From Tanypteryx hageni (Eukaryota > Arthropoda > Insecta > Odonata > Petaluridae): a stretch of 64,000 bases of DNA. Below the pieces are notes generated by a model. That model saw only the letters and a list, made by a program, of their open reading frames with translations, had not been told where the DNA came from and made no database searches. This document shows positions 12,358 through 22,749 of the stretch, one piece after another. A program made the translations under genes and the position numbers. The DNA lies in the NCBI GenBank assembly GCA_028673005.1, contig CM054115.1, forward strand, positions 196,424,370 through 196,488,369, read 5' to 3'. Each line of letters starts with the position of its first letter. Position 1 is the first letter of the stretch.

Positions 12358-12590
12358 TTTGGGGTTGGATTCATTCCATTATCTTCCCGTGTTGGGTTAA
12401 GTGGGTGGGGGTTGGATTCGTTCCATTTCTCCTCTCCCCTGGGTTGGGTTAAGTGGTTTGGGGTTGAATTCATCCATTTTCTTCCATCGGGTTGGGTTAA
12501 GTGTTTTGGGGTTGAATTCATTCCATTTTCTTCCATTGGGTTGGGTTAAATGGTTTGGGGTTGGTTGGATTCGTTCCATTTTCTATGGGC
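12358..12590. repeat. Minisatellite, about 48-bp unit, about five copies
   Basis: The unit is roughly TTGGGGTTGAATTC, then ATTCCATTTTCTTCC and a GGGTTGGGTTAAGTGG tail. Copies differ by small changes. Because unit lengths preserve frame and stops are rare, overlapping ORFs exist on both strands (12216-12607); these are repeat translations, not genes. Confidence 0.85.
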
Positions 12591-12833
12591 AACATTTAAC
12601 AGATTAGGGATGGAGCACCGATATATCAGTGCTAGGGTATCATCCTCTTCTGCCTTCAAGTGTGATGGCATGCTATTTGCTTCTTCTATCTTTTTTGCCA
12701 GCAGCTTACATATAGTTTGAAGTTCTGTTCGACGCAGTTATATGTCTTTTTCATAAGTGGTTTCTATTTGACATTTTTTTAACTTTATCCTTTTTATATT
12801 TGACAATTGTGACCAAAAGAAAACAGGAAGAGG

Positions 12834-13560
12834 ACCTCAGTTAGGATTTATTTCTTCACAAGAGGATTCAAGTGGTGGGGAAGAGCAGATGGAACATCAG
12901 GTTATGTTCTTCACTTAAAATCGTATACAGAAAAGGGGACAATTAATAATTATAATATGCATTTAGGTGGAAATGTCATGATGTTTCTTGCAGAGCCTCC
13001 CTTTGGGTCAGGTTCTAGCATAATTTGCAATAGATTTTTTAAGTCACCAAATCTATTTACCGATCTCTCCAAGAAAGGTATGAGAGCCATTGGTACTGCA
13101 AACACTAACCGCACAGACTATCCCAAAGAATTGGTAGCAAGCACAAATGACTGGAAAGAAAGAACAAAGGGAACTGCGAGTGGCTCACCTCCGACCCACT
13201 TATGTATCTTCTTTTTGTCAGTGGGCTATGATTCACCTATTTACACAATGCAGTGTATAAAAACGATGCAGGATGGGTCGAAGGTGGAAGTGTGTTGCCC
13301 CAAGATTGTAAGGGTATACAATGAATTAATGGGAAGATTGGATAAAAACTACCAGCATATACTGATCTTTGATTTGCAAACTAGGATGATATTAAATTCT
13401 TATATCTACTACAAAAATGCTACTAATAAGCCAGTTTTGCCTCTAAAAAATTCTATGTGGGTGTAATCCGAGTCTTCATTGACGATTACAGTAACATAAA
13501 AGCACGAGGACACTGGACAAATCTTTCAAACTATGCATAATTGTAGAGTACCAATATCCT
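12834..13560 (+). pseudogene. piggyBac transposase fragment
   Basis: The frame reads FKWWGRADGTSGYVLHLKSY, then LGGNVMMFLAEPPFG, SSIICNRFFKSPNLFTDLSK, KGMRAIGTANTNR and VRVYNELMGRLDKNYQ. This follows the order of piggyBac (PGBD) transposases: a W-x-x-AD-GYV block, the second catalytic-Asp block (normally like FFDNFFTS), the KG...GTxxxNR block and the YNxxMGGVD block. At the second position Asn stands where Asp is expected (ICNRFF), and the third block is changed to GRLD. The reading frame opens near 12834, and it is cut off after 13466 with no N-terminus, so it is a dead fragment. No TTAA-flanked ends were found. Confidence 0.72.
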
Positions 13561-14225
13561 GATCAAGTGGAAATAAACAAGAAAAATACAGTAATTCAAA
13601 AGGAATGTGTGGTATGTATGGGAAAAGGGTTAATTTTTGTGTGTTCCATTTGCAGAAAAGGTTGTGCATTGGCCCTTACTTTAAAGAATACCGCATGAAT
13701 CTCCAGCAATGAACAAACCAGAAGCCTACGTAAGTTTTTAAATATTTACTGTGGACCCTTATCGTAATACAGAAAAATTTGGAAAGGATCAGAGTGAAAG
13801 TTTTTTTCCAAACGTACTTTTCTCAAAAAGATAAAAAATTGGTTATTTTCCGCCATTTAATTCAGTCTCTGATCAGAGAAACAATCGTGTTACAGTAGTT
13901 CGTTCATTTATCTGACACAGGTGGTGCTGCGTGGCTGCGTCGTGGGTGTCTTATATCAAACCTGTTCTGAGCATTGAAACAACGAACGCCTAAAAGAACG
14001 AAAGTTTGTTTTCCGGCCATCTAAAGGAAGTCAAGGTATATTTTTGTTGATTTTCTATTTCATAAAAAACAACTTTCCTATTGAATTTCAACGGGCATCT
14101 CCCTAGTAATAATAATAACCCGGTGAAAGTTTTAATTTGTTTTTCTTTAGTAAATAATAAAATTATTATTTTAGTTTTTCCTTAATATAAATAAATAAAA
14201 CAACATTTAAGATAGAAATATTCGT
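13561..14225. other. Non-coding stretch between piggyBac remnant and fold-back
   Basis: I see no gene. The sequence is AT-rich apart from a moderately CpG-containing block near 13915-14030, whose role is unclear. Confidence 0.4.
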
Positions 14226-14509
14226 TATGTTGTATTTTAGGGGCCTGAAGGTAGCTCCTTGATTGGCCAGAAATAGCACTACGTAGTGTACTTATTTATT
14301 TCTCATTACGTATGTCAGTTATCTTTATTAATGGGCTAGCGGCAATATAAATGGTATAAATATAAATCAACAAGCCGTGTTTAACACATTGGTATTGCCG
14401 CTAATCCATCAATAAAGATAAGACACTTTATGAGAAATAAACATGTACACTACGTAGTTCTATTCTGGCTACTCAAGGCGCCACCGTTAGGCCCCTAAAA
14501 TACAACATA
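14226..14509. mobile_element. Small fold-back (palindromic MITE-like) element
   Basis: The two arms (about 14226-14360 and 14378-14509) are inverted copies with about 15-20 percent differences. Both ends read TATGTTGTATTTTAGGGGCC toward the centre, followed by CTACGTAGTGTAC and TTATCTTTATTRATGG blocks. It lies about 270 bases upstream of the first exon candidate of the heme oxygenase locus. No target duplication was evident. Confidence 0.7.
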
Positions 14510-14778
14510 CCACTGATACCACATTACCAAAATTTGTTGCTTTGGCATCCTCTGAACGGTTTACTTCGGCATGTATTTTTTACCAAAAGTGCTATATCGA
14601 AGGTTAATAATAATCTAAATACTAATTCCCAGCGTCAAAATTACGTATTTTGAATAATTACTGTGATCTCTTTGCTATGTCAAAGGTTATCATATGAATT
14701 TGTCTCACAATCAGCTTTTATTGTCGGTTAAAAATGTAATCGTTGCATGATTGTCTTCTTGGTTTAAAGTAATTTCAG

Positions 14779-14858
14779 AATGAGTTGGAAGATTTTCAGA
14801 AGCCTTGAACGTCAATTTGAACTACTGTATAAAGAGTATAAGAAAGCTATAGTGTTCG
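14779..14858 (+). other. Candidate small coding exon just upstream of heme oxygenase
   Basis: An acceptor-like TAATTTCAG is followed by an ATG (14780), 26 codons beginning MSWKIFRSLERQF and a good donor G/GTAAGT at 14859. Its phase (1) equals that of the first heme oxygenase exon, so it could in principle splice to 15313 in frame, giving a protein without the heme-ligand region. Equally it may be 5' leader or chance. I do not recognise the peptide. Confidence 0.3.
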
Positions 14859-14896
14859 GTAAGTGTTAGTTTAAAAAAGTTCGAATAATTTTGGAA

Positions 14897-14996
14897 ATGG
14901 AAGATAAAATACTACCATTTACGACGCAAATGAGGAAAGCTACGAGAGAAATACATGACGTGAGTGACGCATTGGTAAATGCTAAATTAGCACTTG
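14897..14996 (+). CDS. Ho: Heme oxygenase, first coding exon
   Basis: The exon starts at ATG 14897 and encodes MEDKILPFTTQMRKATREIH and 13 further residues before a phase-1 donor (CTTG/GTGAGT). The block KATREIHDVSDALV matches the N-terminal helix of heme oxygenase, in which the His (His20 here, His25 in human HO-1) is the proximal heme ligand. Heme oxygenase cleaves heme to biliverdin, CO and iron using NADPH-cytochrome P450 reductase, on the cytosolic face of the ER. The start is chosen because an in-frame upstream extension is absent and the length before the His fits the family. Confidence 0.88.
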
Positions 14997-15312
14997 GTGA
15001 GTTAGTTTTTCCTTTAAAATTATGTATTCTTCATATTGTGTTACGCTCTTTGATGATATTCAACTAATGCTCCATGCTGACCTTAATATTTTGATTATTA
15101 TTATTTATTTTTAATTCTTTAAAAATTGAGTACCCAGTGCATGCAGTAATTGTCAGGAGCCGCCATAAAAAGATATTCACAACTCAGCATTTCATATATC
15201 GGGTCATATATTAGAATTACATGAAGTTAAATTGTTAGGGTGACATCCTTCAGTTACATATATATAAATATATTGCAGATTACATTTATAATAAGCTTCA
15301 TTTCTATTTCAG

Positions 15313-15965
15313 CTCTCTCGGATGACGCAGTTTGGGCTGAAGGACTTTTGATATTCTATGAAATTTTTCGTTTCTTGGAAGAAGCGATTGGCCGTCTCAA
15401 AGATACTCCAGTAGCAGAGTTAATGTTTGATGGAATGAGAAGAACAGAGGCATTCGAGAGAGATCTCTCCTTTTATCTCGGTGAAAATTGGGCGCTAAGC
15501 TATGTTCCTCGAGATAGCGTAATGAAATATTTATCGCATTTAAGAGATTTGGAGAAAAAAGATCCAGACCTTCTCATGGCATATGTATATCACTTGTACA
15601 TGGGTCTCTTGTCTGGCGGTCAAATTCTAAGGAAAAAAAGATTAGTCATGAATAGGTTATTTCCATTTTTTGCCCAAAGAATTGGGGGAAATTATGTGAC
15701 TGATTTTGGTGAGGAGAGTATTCCTAAATTGAAAAGAATGATGAAAACTGCAATGAACAGTATTGGTGAGAGATTAACTAATGAGAAGAAGGATAAATTA
15801 ATTGAAGAGAGCAAGATGGTATTTGTTCTAAATAATGAAATAATTCGTACTGTTCGTGGAACCATCCCAGTAATTTTAAAAAACATCACCATTGCTAGTT
15901 TAGCAATAGCACTGTTCTGCATTTTGATTGTGTACTTACTAAAAATTTTCTTTGGAAATTCTTAG
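15313..15965 (+). CDS. Ho: Heme oxygenase, second and last coding exon
   Basis: After a CTATTTCAG acceptor the frame continues with LSDDAVWAEGLLIFYEIFRF (from residue 35) to a TAG at 15963, giving a 250-residue protein in total. Landmarks are FLEEAIGRL, the distal-helix motif YMGLLSGGQILRKK at about 129-142, and a hydrophobic C-terminal anchor at about 219-247 followed by FFGNS, as expected for an ER tail-anchored enzyme. In human HO-1 the corresponding stretch is LGDLSGGQ; here the Asp140 position is Leu (residue 132). From memory, insect heme oxygenases, including the Drosophila enzyme, are atypical in activity, so this need not mean loss of function. The 316-bp intron is 14997-15312. The codons look intact, with no stops or shifts, so this is a live gene. 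Confidence 0.92.
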
Positions 15966-18081
15966 AACGTGATGAAAAATTGAAATTTTTTGACATTGAA
16001 TAACCTTTTAAATAATGATTAGTAGTTATCTTACTGTGAAGCATTAGCCTATTAAATATTTCTCATTTTGTCCTTAAAAATGCATATTATTGGAAGAGGG
16101 TAGTATCCTTGTCACTCGTATGATTAGGTAAATTATGAATTGAATGTAATGTTTAAGTTCATGCTGCTTAAGGAAGTATTATTGCTTCAAGAAGACATTG
16201 CATAGGTAAATTCTATAAAAAATATAATAGTTTTGTTCTGGTAATATACACCACAGTAAATGTGAATATGGTATGAATTACATCATTATATTCAATATAT
16301 TTTATAATAAATAGGACCGTCTTTTTAGACAACCTCAATTCTTTTGGATACCTCTGCATTATTTTTGAGTTTTAAAGTATTGTGAACTATTTTCTACTAC
16401 AAGTTGCTTTTAACAAATAGTGTCATAATTAATTGTGGTTAGCCAAAATAATTGTTGATGATTAATTTTAACATTGATGCAGTGTTTAAAACCTGGATAA
16501 AATACACAAGACTATGCTACGATAACTTTTCAAATTCAAAAGAAGTTCATATTAAAGAAAATATAAAGATTTCATGAAGTAAACTTATGTTTTGCTTTAT
16601 ATATATCCAAGTCAGAAAAAGAGTACAATTTGTAAATAGTAAACCTTTTCATCCAGTTTTCCATAATAAGGTTGCCAATTTTATACATTAAATAATGTAT
16701 AAGTTTTTGTGAAAAAGATATGGAAGTTTATTTTAGGCATTCTTGACAAAAAGTAAAAAAAAAGGCCTTATGGTCAGGTTGTGTCTGTCTCTCTGCATGT
16801 TTTATCTGCTCAACTACTGAGTGGATGTTGATTAAATTTGGACTTGAGGACATAAGAGGCAAAGAAAATTATATAAAAGGTTTACATAGCCTAATTGGGA
16901 GTGCCACTTTATTGGTGACAAAAAATGAACTTTTCTTTATATCTCATAAAATATTAATTATAACAAAAAGGTCCTCAAACAAAATTTGTGGAATTAGTCA
17001 AATGACATATGTTTTGTTCAGTACATTGTTGAAGGAGTAGCATATTTCAATAAAAATCAAACTTGAAAGTCATAAATCACTGAACTTGAAATTTTTTCGT
17101 TTTTTAATAGTCAACAACGACAATCATGGCAACTGAAGTTAACAGTATCTGATGTAAATATCTATTTACATTTAATTTTCTTTTGTGCACAGGCAATATT
17201 TAGTAAATGAAGGGAAATGGATAATCTATGAGGAAATGAATGTAAATATGCCTATTTTCTTAGCGTAGACACGGCGTTTATAAGTGAAAAGAAATGGTTA
17301 ATTTATGACAAAGGAATGAATGTGAACATAAAGATTATATTACTACTATTTGGGTAAGGTATGTTTTAAACAATTGTTTTGTGTTATTAATTATGACTGA
17401 GTAGGAAATAAATCGGCGAATCAAAAGTTTGATATTTCTTTGGCATCACTACTGGATATCATTTTTCAGTTCTTAGACATATACTAAGCCATTTATATTT
17501 TTTGACAATTGCATAAATCAAAGAACGCCTCTGCCTTGCATGTATGCACACATGATGTGTGCATCTTTCCTATCTTGTTATGATATCAATTAAGAAATTG
17601 GGCGATTTTTATTTTACTTTGATTGCATGGGACTTGGATTTTGTCTGAAAAATTGTTCTAAAATCTTTTCAAGCACATACCCAAACACACATTTTCAAGC
17701 TTAAATATTGGGATCAGCTTAAACACAGTGATATGTATAATTACTCAAGTTGAGTGGTTTCTTATATTTTTGTAGGTGCAGCAACCTTTCAAAGATAATA
17801 AGGATTTCACAGCATCCCCATCTTGGAACAAGATTGGATATTTTTATATATGGATATCAAAGCATTTGGATGCATTTATATGCTGGTGCTATATCATTTA
17901 TTAGATGATATATTATTGCCCAAATTACCTATCAACATTTCCAAATCTATAATGTTTTCATGACATCCCTAAGAATCTGATACAGCATTGCCAATGCCTT
18001 TCAGAGCTGCTTCAATGACATTCAGAAATGCTGGCAATGGTGTATCAATACATAGGGACAAGCATGAATAGTGTGAAAGTA
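15966..18081. other. Heme oxygenase 3' UTR and AT-rich intergenic DNA
   Basis: AATAAA-type signals occur near 16307-16312. At 16780-16860 there is a repeat-like block (GTCTGTCTCTCTGCATG, then a TGGATGTTGATTAAATTTGG phrase) similar in style to 5820-5880 and 19944-19985. No coding sequence is recognised; 16825-17040 is an isolated frame without motifs. Confidence 0.45.
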
Positions 18082-18510
18082 CGGTATTTATCTGAATCCA
18101 AGATGATTCCTCTTTTAGTTGACTGTCAAAACAAAAAGATTTAATGACCTACTTACACGTGATTCCTGCATAAGTTACAAAATGTACAGAAATTATTATT
18201 TTTATATCAGCCGTCATCACTCTTCACCACTGCCCTCACTCTCCCTATCTTTATGACTGCGAATTTTGTCCATAGACTTCCATGAAACATCATCTTCACT
18301 TCCATCCGTGGCATTGGATAAGTAGCACTTCTTAAACGGATTTGCTATTAATTCTGGATTTATCTGTTGCGATGATGCCTTGATCCATTGGCAGAGCATT
18401 GCATTGAGATTTCTTTTTCGCTCGAAATATAAATCCTTTAAATTATCTTTAAAAAGTTTGTTTTCAGAAACATCGAGAACCTGAAGCTGTGATGTCATTC
18501 CTCCAGGCAT
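18082..18510 (-). pseudogene. pogo-like transposase C-terminal fragment with one element end
   Basis: On the - strand, 18510-18217 encodes PGGMTSQLQVLDVSENKLFK followed by a LY-ERKR segment and an acidic tail (DGSEDDVSWKS, then ESEGSGEE). That is the typical end of pogo/Tigger-type DDE transposases: the PGGMTSxxQxLDV motif just after the last catalytic residue, then an acidic C-terminus. Beyond the stop, near 18085, ACGGTATTTATCTGAATCC resembles the CCGTATTTACCCG-type termini of the element at 57158-59191. The N-terminal part and the other end are missing. It is a second, diverged member of the same family. Confidence 0.72.
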
Positions 18511-19874
18511 AATTGCAAGGCTGATGAATCTTTAACTTCAGGAGATATGTGTCCTTTGAATACTCCATTCCAAACATGTTTGCCATGACGTCATCTGTCT
18601 TTCATGCGAACCAATACGACTAGCAACGTGGGAGAAGGTAGAGCAGGGTTTCCCAAACTTTGTAAAGCCACGGAACTCTTATTTGAATATATCTTTTTTC
18701 GCAGAACTGTGTACTTAACAGGAAAAAGCAACCTTGGAAATCTTTAAAAATATTAACTACTTTAATATTTTTAAGAATAATTTATTATTTTACCAACATA
18801 TTATTCAGTTACTCAGATGGGGGAACTTTTCCTTGGATATTCGGAGGAATTGAGGTTACTTGTAAACATCATCCTCTGCATCCAACCGATTCTTCCATTT
18901 TTAGCTGTGGCATATAGAGAGAATGATCTCGCACCGAGATAAGTTGTTGCAAAAGGCATGAGAAATTTCTATGCGCGAATGGAAATTTCAGAATATCCTT
19001 TTACAAGACAACCCCAAAAATGCTTGCTTTCCATTTATTTGAACTTAGTTTTTAATGTGAAATCAGTTGAGATGTCAAATAGTTGTTCAAAGTTATATTG
19101 GCAAAGTGGTGTTCAATCTATTTTTGACCCTTGAAGAAATTTGTACCCTCTGGCATACAATAAAGTTAACATACTCAATTTTTATTGTGGTGGATGTAAA
19201 CCTATATAGCTCGTAATTTGATCGAAATTAATTGCAAAAACCAAATTCAAAATCTTAGGTAATCGGAATGCTCTTACGTTGCTTCTTTCACAATGACGAA
19301 AGAAAATAGGAAAGTAACCTTGAGAAATTTAGTTTGTGGGGTGATGACGAGCGGTGATAAAGCGAATCCGAAATGCGCACATGGCTTTTAACCTTGTTAT
19401 GGCTATTGGAGATACCTAAGGCAAGTACATTTTTTAAATTGCTTGTTCTTGAATTTTTTTCAGCCACAAGACGAGCACGATTGTTCCCTGTTAATCTAAT
19501 TGAGGATGGCAAGAGTCGCTCTTTACAGTGTGTAAAACATTCGGCTCATTGGGATAACCTTGTGATGGCTCCCCCAAAAGTCCTGGGCGCGAGGATCTGG
19601 ATACCCGCCCTCTCGGTCGCTGTATTGGGGGGCGGGGCAATGCTTATAGGAGTTGTCCGACCCAGTATTAAAATGAGCTGATTGTTTACCTTTTTACGGA
19701 AGATAACTTGAACAACACTTGAACGCTTGTTAACTCTGCGCGAGTCTATAACGAAATAAACGGCGCAATATTCATTGCACTAACTTTCTCATATACGTTT
19801 GGTCGACTGTGTACGTTTATAAAATAAAAACGTTTATAAATCCAAGTTAACCGTAGTTTAGTGTATATTTAAAA
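18511..19874. other. Mixed non-coding DNA with one hAT end
   Basis: Near 18646, CAGGGTTTCCCAAACTTTG followed by CCACGGAAC is in the style of a hAT (Charlie-type) terminus; the partner end was not found. A CG-richer patch at 19570-19650 (with GGATACCCGCCC and GGGGGGCGGGGC) has no recognised meaning. The overlapping frames at 19288-19681 on both strands show no motif. Confidence 0.35.
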
Positions 19875-20450
19875 GGCCACTGGTCGATATTTAGTCATTT
19901 TTGGGACATATGGCTTAGTAAGTATTATTTGTGACATCGGGCTGTACGATTGGATGGATTTTAATCAAAATCCTTATAGCCATTTCTGAGTAAATGGAAA
20001 TGTTTCAAAATATCCTAGAATAAAGTACCCTTAATTGTTACGCAATATCTTTTATCTCTTCAGAGTCTATTATGAATAATATTATCCACAAATATGAGAT
20101 ATCATATCATAGATATTAACCGTTTAGGCTGGAATAAGATTTTTAGTGGATCGCGGCGGAGGCGTGACGTCATAGGGCTTGGGTAAGGTAGCTTAGCGTA
20201 CATTGTAATGCCACTGGACGCCATATAGTAGTTTCAAGAGATGTATGGCTTACTTAGTATTATTTTTTACATCAAGCTCTACAATTGGATTGATTTTAAT
20301 CAAATTCTCTGGATCCATTTTTGAGTAAATAAAATTTTTCTAAAAATCACCATGAATAAACTACCCTTAATTTTTCAGCAATATCATTTTTACGAAAAAA
20401 GGGTCTGAAAACTATGATATATTGCACAAATACGAAATATCACCGTAGGT
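19875..20450. repeat. Two diverged tandem copies of an about 335-bp unit
   Basis: The block from about 19875 (GGCCACTGGTCGATAT) recurs from about 20210 (GCCACTGGACGCCATAT). Each copy then has TATGGCTTA, an AATTGGATTGATTTTAATCA-type line, TTTGAGTAAAT, and AATAAACTACCCTTAATT with smaller differences. The copies differ by many substitutions and indels, so the duplication is old. It contains no gene. Confidence 0.65.
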
Positions 20451-21290
20451 TCCGCTACCGGATTTAAATTGGTTATTTAAATAGTACACGCTTTTATATT
20501 AATAAATTCGCAAAACTGATGATCTAGTAGACTCTATAACAACATTCAGCAATAAAAATTATTTACCAGAGCTGCCGCATAAGCCAATGGTTCGCCAACG
20601 ACTGCATATGATCAACCAAAGAAGTCCTAAACTGAGACGCAGATGCCCAAATGCCAGAAAATTAATATCAGGGATCGGAGCATGTTGGTGTTATGAGTGA
20701 GAGACTCGAGAAGCAGGCCAGAGAACGATAAGCATTCTCTCAGACAGGGGTTCCGATTGTTCTCCGCTTGAAGAGTAAAGCAACAATGAGCACATAAGTT
20801 CATCCAATTTTAATATTGCTTACAGCACACATCCACAGCAATTTTCTCACGTTCCTCGCACGTACATCTTTCCGAGTGTGGCTCAGAACCTCCAAGACGC
20901 GGGCCCCTGGCCGACTGCCCGCCCAGCCTCCGTCAAAGATTATCACTAATAGTTTAAATTTAATTTTTAGCACCACTATTCCTACTTTTTATAGATTACA
21001 TCTTACGCTTCACGCTTACAAGAAAAAAACCGTGACATTTATGCGTGCCGAAAAAAAATCGGTACACCGGAACAAAACTCTGAAAACCGGGACAAATCCC
21101 GAGAAACCTGGACGCCTGGTCATCCTACTCTAGATGATAATGGGTAAATAAATAATATTGAAAAATATAGAATGTTTTACATACGCCAAGCGTCACTGTA
21201 CGTAACAATGAATACTAGAGTTTTAATTTCTTTACAATATTATAAAAATACAAACACCAATTTATTATTGTCTCTTATCTTATTATTATA
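20451..21290. other. Non-coding stretch with a dispersed-repeat fragment at its right end
   Basis: At 21040-21134 the sequence ends AACCTGGACGCCTGGTCATCC; in reverse complement this resembles the GGTGACCAGRTGTCC starts at about 6722, 45890 and 45972. The frame at 20816-21133 crosses that repeat and I do not take it for a gene. The rest shows nothing I can name. Confidence 0.4.
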
Positions 21291-21587
21291 TCTGTCTGGC
21301 CAGGTTATCCTGCCACGGTAATTGGGTAGACCGTGCAGCCAGGGACCCAACGCCGAGTGCAAGGCGGCGGAAAATAACTTGACGACCCTAGGGAGCCAAC
21401 GGCTTCGGAAGGATGGACCTCTTAGGGAGGGTGATGGTTCCTCAGGTGGAGGAAATGCCCCTGGAACCCATCTAGTAGCGTCTGTACCCCATGTTAGGGG
21501 CGGCTACACAAGGCGTATGTACCCCAGGTTAGGGGCGGCCTCTCTAGACACTGGAAGGCAACGGGAAACCACCGCTGGAATTATCCC

Positions 21588-22589
21588 ATGTTATGGTGCG
21601 GAGGAGTTAGAAACATCATGGATTCTTCGCAAATTAAATATTCCGGAGTTAAAATAGTCTCCCGATCGGATCTCCAGGGGAGACAGTTTACGAAGAGTCT
21701 AGAGAATAAAGCGAAGTCAGAGGAAGGAGGAAGATTAAGGTTAGGAACCTGGAATGTAAGGACGTTATTAAGAGCTGGAAAATTGGAAAATCTCAAGAGA
21801 GAGATGGAGATAAACAAGATGGACATTATTAGGATAAGCGAGGTGAGATGGGAGGGAAATGATGAGTTGAGGAGTGACGATACCAAGTTATACTACTCGG
21901 GGAATACCAGGGGGAGAAACGGGGTAGGAATGATAGTTAATAAGAAGATTGAACCGAGTGTTATCAGTGTCATTTATGACAGCGATAGAATTATTGGACT
22001 GAAATTAAATGGTAAACCAAAGAACATGCTAGTCATCCAAGTGTACATGCCAAACGGCGACCATGACGATGGGGAAGTGGAGGAAGTGTATGAGAAAATA
22101 AGTGCCATACTGGACCAGGAAGGAAAGGGATGCTGTAAAATAGTGATGGGAGACTGGAATGCGCGTGTGGGAGAGGAAGTTGTGGGACAGAGAAACGAAA
22201 GGGGAGACAGACTTATCGAGTTCTGCAAGGAGAGGAACATGATAATAACCAACACCTGGTATAAGAATCATAAGAGAAGGCTATATACATGGAAATCGCC
22301 AGGTGACATGTACAGGAAACAGGTAGACTATATATTGGTAGAAGGAAGGTATAAGAAAGGAGTGAAAAGAGTGTGTGGGCTCCCAGGAGCAGACATAGCA
22401 AGCGACCACGTGCTGCTAATAGTGGAAGTGAAGATCAAAATGAAAAGAGTTAGAAAAGCAAAGATGGCTAAGAAATGGAAACTAGAGAAACTGAAAGAAA
22501 GGCAGAAAGAGGAAATCGGTTATGATATGGCAAACCAGATGAAGAGAGGAAATACACAGAACGAAGGAGTAGAGGAAAAATGGAAGTGA
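21588..22589 (+). pseudogene. LINE apurinic-like endonuclease domain (5' part of broken ORF)
   Basis: The protein contains the order of an APE-type endonuclease: LRLGTWNVRTLL (N-terminal LGTWNVR), ISEVRWEG (the catalytic Glu block), GVGMIVNKK, VIQVYMPNGD, VMGDWNARVGEE (GDWNA, Asp/Asn pair), TWKSPGDMYRKQVDYILV, and ASDHVLLIVEV (the SDH motif). All the motifs needed for nicking are present. A TGA at 22587 cuts the frame; translation resumes as IKNNIVNVAEREIGY and is lost again at about 22740 through a frameshift. It therefore belongs to one ORF with 22750-24531, of the type often annotated in insects as craniofacial development protein 2-like. Confidence 0.85.
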
Positions 22590-22749
22590 ATTAAGAATAA
22601 TATAGTAAATGTGGCGGAAAGGGAAATTGGATACAGGAAAGGCAAGAGAGCTAAGAAACCCTGGGTAACAGGGGAAATGATATCAAAGATGGAGGAGAGA
22701 AGGAGATACAAGCATGTAAACAGAGGAGGGGAGAAGGTACTACAGGCGG

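Noticed and set aside
12216..12607. Overlapping proteins with NPTR/LNPT repeats
   Set aside because: They are translations of the minisatellite on both strands, without gene context.
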